From an uncultured Actinomyces sp. (GTDB lineage: Bacteria > Actinomycetota > Actinomycetes > Actinomycetales > Actinomycetaceae): a stretch of DNA of 6,338 nucleotides. Below the pieces are notes generated by a model. It did no database searches. It was given only the letters and a program-made list of their open reading frames with translations, and was not told where the DNA came from. The DNA is taken from contig CALISI010000039.1 in assembly GCA_938041695.1 (NCBI GenBank), positions 1 to 6,338 of the forward strand. The letters are read 5' to 3'. A program made the position numbers and the translations under genes. The number at the start of each line of letters is the position of its first letter. The stretch's first letter is position 1. Positions 3,614-6,338 of this stretch are shown here, in pieces.

Positions 3614-6338
3614 ATGTCAGCGACGAAGCTCGTGATCGTGGAGTCTCCTGCGAAGGCAGCCACCATTGAGGGATACCTGGGTCCCGACTACCACGTGACC
3701 GCCTCAATCGGCCACATCCGTGACCTCCCGCAGCCCTCCGAGCTGCCCAAGGATATGAAGAAGGGGCCGTTCGGCCGCTTCGCCGTCAACGTGGATGACG
3801 GTTTTGCGCCGTACTACGTGGTGAACCCGGATAAGAAGAAAAAGGTCGCCGAACTCAAGAAGCTCCTCAAGGAGTCCGACGAACTCTATCTGGCAACTGA
3901 TGAGGACCGCGAGGGTGAGGCCATCGCGTGGCACCTCCTGCAAGTCCTGAAGCCGAAGGTTCCCGTGCGCCGCATGGCGTTCCACGAAATCACGAAGGAA
4001 GCGATCCAGCGCGCCTTGGAGAACACGCGTGATCTGGACACCGATCTCGTGGACGCGCAGGAGACTCGCCGCATCCTCGACCGCCTCTACGGCTACGAGG
4101 TTTCGCCTCTCCTGTGGCGCAAGATCCGCCCGTCCCTGTCGGCTGGCCGCGTGCAGTCGGTGGCTACGCGCCTCGTGGTCGCCCGGGAACGCGACCGCAT
4201 GGCGCACGTGAGCGCCCAGTACTGGTCGATCGACACGGCGTTCACGTCGGCGGGCCAGGCCTTCGGCGCGCGCGTGTCCTCCGTGGACGGCCACGCCATC
4301 GCGACCGGCTCCGACTTTTCCGAGAAGGGCAAGCTGAGCGCGAAGGCCACCAAGGCCGGCGTCCTCCACCTGGACGAGGCCACCGCGCGGGCCTATGCGC
4401 AGGCTCTGTCCGAGGCCCCGGCCTCGGTCATCGACTCGGTGACCCGCAAGCCCTACCGCCGCCGCCCTGCCGCCCCTTTCACGACGTCGACTCTCCAGCA
4501 GGAGGCGTCGCGTAAGCTGCACTGGAACGCGTCCTCGACGATGCGTACCGCCCAGTCCCTGTACGAGTCCGGTTACATCACCTACATGCGTACCGACTCC
4601 ACCGCGCTGTCCAGCCAGGCGATTCACGCCGCCCGCGAGCAGGCCACCCAGCTCTACGGGGCCGAGGCCGTCGCCGAGTCCCCGCGCCTGTACGGCACCA
4701 CGTCGAAGGGAGCCCAGGAGGCGCACGAGGCGATCCGTCCCGCCGGCGATCATTTCCGCACGCCCAGTGAGGTTGCGGGTTCCCTGTCGAAGCAGCAACT
4801 GGCCCTGTACGACCTGATCTGGAAGCGCACGGTCGCCTCGCAGATGGCCGACGCCCTCGGCTACACGGCGACGATCCGCGTGCTCACCGGCATTGAGGTC
4901 GACGGTGCGCGCCACGACGTGCTGTCCTCGGCCTCGGGCACGGTCATCACCTCCCCGGGCTTCCGCCTGGCCTACCAGGAGGGGCGCGACCAGGGCCGTT
5001 ACGACGCGGAAAAGAACGATGCGGAGAAGACCCTCCCGGACGTCGCCGAGGGTGATCCCGCGACGCTGACCGAGGCCACCCCCGACGGCCACGAGACCCA
5101 GCCCCCGGGCCGCTACACGGAGGCCACGCTGGTCAAGACCATGGAGGAGCTCGGCATCGGCCGTCCCTCCACCTACGCGGCGACCATCCAGACGATCGGG
5201 GACCGCGGATACGTGACGCACCGCGGCCAGTACCTGGTGCCCACGTGGCTGGCGTTCTCCGTGACACGCCTGCTCGAGGAGAACCTGGCGAACCTGGTCG
5301 ATTACGACTTCACGGCCTCGATGGAGGGCGACCTGGACCGTATCGCCGCGGGCGAGGAGAACGGCACGGACTTCCTGACCGGCTTCTTCTTCGGCCCCGA
5401 CGGCACGGGTGAGCACGGCGGTCTGCGCCATGACGTCGCCTCCCTCGGCGACGACATCGACGCGCGCGCCGTCAACTCGATCGACCTGGGCCGCGGCGTG
5501 ACGCTGCGCGTGGGCCGCTACGGCCCCTACATGGAAAAGGCCGACGGGACGCGCGCGAACGTGCCACCGGAGGTGGCCCCCGACGAGCTGACGGATGAGC
5601 TGATCGACCAGCTCTTCTCCCGCGCCGCCGACGACGGCCGCGAGCTGGGCGTCGACCCCGCGACCGGCCACACGATCATCGTCAAGGACGGCCGCTACGG
5701 CCCCTACGTCACCGAGGTCCTGCCCGAGCCGGCTGAGGGGGCCGAGGAGGGCGCGAAGAAGACGAAGAAGAGAGCCGTCAAGCCTCGCACCGCCTCGCTG
5801 TTCAAGACCATGGACATCGCCACCGTCACCCTCGAGGATGCGCTGAATCTGCTGTCCCTGCCGCGCGAGGTGGGCACGGACCCGGCCTCGGGCGAGGTTA
5901 TTACCGCGCAGAACGGCCGCTACGGCCCGTACTTGAAGAAGGGCACGGACTCGCGCACGCTGGCCTCGGAGGATCAGCTGCTCACCATCACTCTGGACGA
6001 GGCCCTGGCCATCTACGCTCAGCCCAAGACCCGCGGCCGTGGCACAGCCCGCCCGCCGCTGCGCGAGTTCGGCGAGGACCCGATCTCGGGCAAGAAGGTC
6101 ACCGTCAAGGACGGCCGCTTCGGCCCCTACGTGACGGACGGCGAGACCAACGTGACGGTGCCGCGCGCCGAGACGGTCGAGGACCTGACGGCCGAGCGTG
6201 CCTACGAGCTCCTCGCTGACAAGCGCGCCAAGGGCCCCGCCCCCAAGCGCACGCGCAAGACCACCGCGAAGAAGACGACGGCCAAGAAGACCACTGCGAA
6301 GAAGACGGCCACCAAGAAGGCCGCGACGAAGAAGGACA
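3614..6338 (+). CDS. topA: DNA topoisomerase I (type IA), 3' end outside window
   Basis: The enzyme relaxes negative supercoils by cutting one strand through a 5'-phosphotyrosine link. The 908 visible residues open with KLVIVESPAKA, typical of TopA. The Toprim domain (about 4-115) has Glu10 and the metal site TDEDREGE with Asp96, Asp98 and Glu100. The core contains AGRVQSVATRLVV, the FTTSTLQQEA motif (289-298), the catalytic Tyr324 with Arg326 in GYITYMRTDST (E. coli Tyr319/Arg321), and GRYTEA (from 499) with GIGRPSTYA (from 514). The C-terminus carries four Topo-C repeats marked by GR(Y/F)GPY at 634, 693, 768 and 834, then a lysine-rich tail from about 870. No cysteine appears in my reading, so the zinc fingers of enterobacterial TopA are absent, as in other actinobacteria, where the repeats and basic tail serve DNA binding and processivity. 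The stop lies beyond base 6338, probably not far. Confidence 0.97.
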   Translation, partial: MSATKLVIVESPAKAATIEGYLGPDYHVTASIGHIRDLPQPSELPKDMKKGPFGRFAVNVDDGFAPYYVVNPDKKKKVAELKKLLKESDELYLATDEDREGEAIAWHLLQVLKPKVPVRRMAFHEITKEAIQRALENTRDLDTDLVDAQETRRILDRLYGYEVSPLLWRKIRPSLSAGRVQSVATRLVVARERDRMAHVSAQYWSIDTAFTSAGQAFGARVSSVDGHAIATGSDFSEKGKLSAKATKAGVLHLDEATARAYAQALSEAPASVIDSVTRKPYRRRPAAPFTTSTLQQEASRKLHWNASSTMRTAQSLYESGYITYMRTDSTALSSQAIHAAREQATQLYGAEAVAESPRLYGTTSKGAQEAHEAIRPAGDHFRTPSEVAGSLSKQQLALYDLIWKRTVASQMADALGYTATIRVLTGIEVDGARHDVLSSASGTVITSPGFRLAYQEGRDQGRYDAEKNDAEKTLPDVAEGDPATLTEATPDGHETQPPGRYTEATLVKTMEELGIGRPSTYAATIQTIGDRGYVTHRGQYLVPTWLAFSVTRLLEENLANLVDYDFTASMEGDLDRIAAGEENGTDFLTGFFFGPDGTGEHGGLRHDVASLGDDIDARAVNSIDLGRGVTLRVGRYGPYMEKADGTRANVPPEVAPDELTDELIDQLFSRAADDGRELGVDPATGHTIIVKDGRYGPYVTEVLPEPAEGAEEGAKKTKKRAVKPRTASLFKTMDIATVTLEDALNLLSLPREVGTDPASGEVITAQNGRYGPYLKKGTDSRTLASEDQLLTITLDEALAIYAQPKTRGRGTARPPLREFGEDPISGKKVTVKDGRFGPYVTDGETNVTVPRAETVEDLTAERAYELLADKRAKGPAPKRTRKTTAKKTTAKKTTAKKTATKKAATKKD
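6257..6334 (+). repeat. Degenerate 15-base tandem repeat coding the KKTTA tail of TopA
   Basis: About five units of the pentapeptide Lys-Lys-Thr-Thr-Ala (with Lys-Thr-Ala-Thr variants) are encoded in tandem with mostly AAG, ACC/ACG and GCC/GCG codons. The array continues to the window edge. The bases vary at third positions while the residues are kept, so selection acts on the basic protein tail. Length variation between strains is likely. Confidence 0.75.

Noticed and set aside
3704..5671. A 655-codon open frame on the minus strand
   Set aside because: It lies wholly antisense to topA, which has every catalytic motif. The product is a low-complexity Arg/Gly/Val/Ala chain without a domain, as expected from the complement of GC-biased codons.

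Overview
The window is high-GC DNA, about 75% G+C where I counted it at 121-360. It has actinobacterial hallmarks: GTG/GTC/CTG-rich codon use and a type IA topoisomerase with glycine-aromatic C-terminal repeats and a lysine-rich tail in place of zinc fingers. A member of the Actinomycetales or a relative is likely, but this is inferred from style and composition and no species is claimed.

Layout: (1) 3-590 (+) is the 3' end of a gene that starts before the window, an alpha-helical protein resembling the end of DUF6493/DUF7824-type proteins. (2) 623-1158 (-) is a complete yefM-yoeB toxin-antitoxin module. It has a recognisable operator (two TGTACA boxes 12 bp apart over a promoter -10) at 1180-1197 and a Shine-Dalgarno for the toxin inside the end of the antitoxin gene. 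The toxin gene region is compositionally poorer in G+C (about 56%), which fits acquisition by transfer. (3) 1273-1605 (-) is a small DsrE-family protein. (4) 1694-2119 (-) is a YjdF/DUF2992-family protein with a leader of about 155 bases that holds several small inverted repeats. (5) 2275-3333 (-) is a membrane-anchored DUF1266 protein. (6) 3334-3613 is a divergent intergenic region with inverted repeats and candidate promoters. (7) 3614 to the window end (+) is topA, DNA topoisomerase I, nearly complete and cut off inside its lysine-rich tail.

Five small or medium genes lie in a row on the minus strand between two plus-strand genes. They do not look like one pathway. Only yefM-yoeB is a clear functional pair; DsrE, YjdF and DUF1266 are accessory genes next to the housekeeping gene topA. 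I found no RNA gene, insertion sequence, CRISPR array or phage gene. I see no undescribed multi-gene system here. The points most worth following are the strikingly E. coli-like yefM operator, the structured leader of the yjdF-type gene, and the overlapping inverted repeats in front of the DUF1266 gene.
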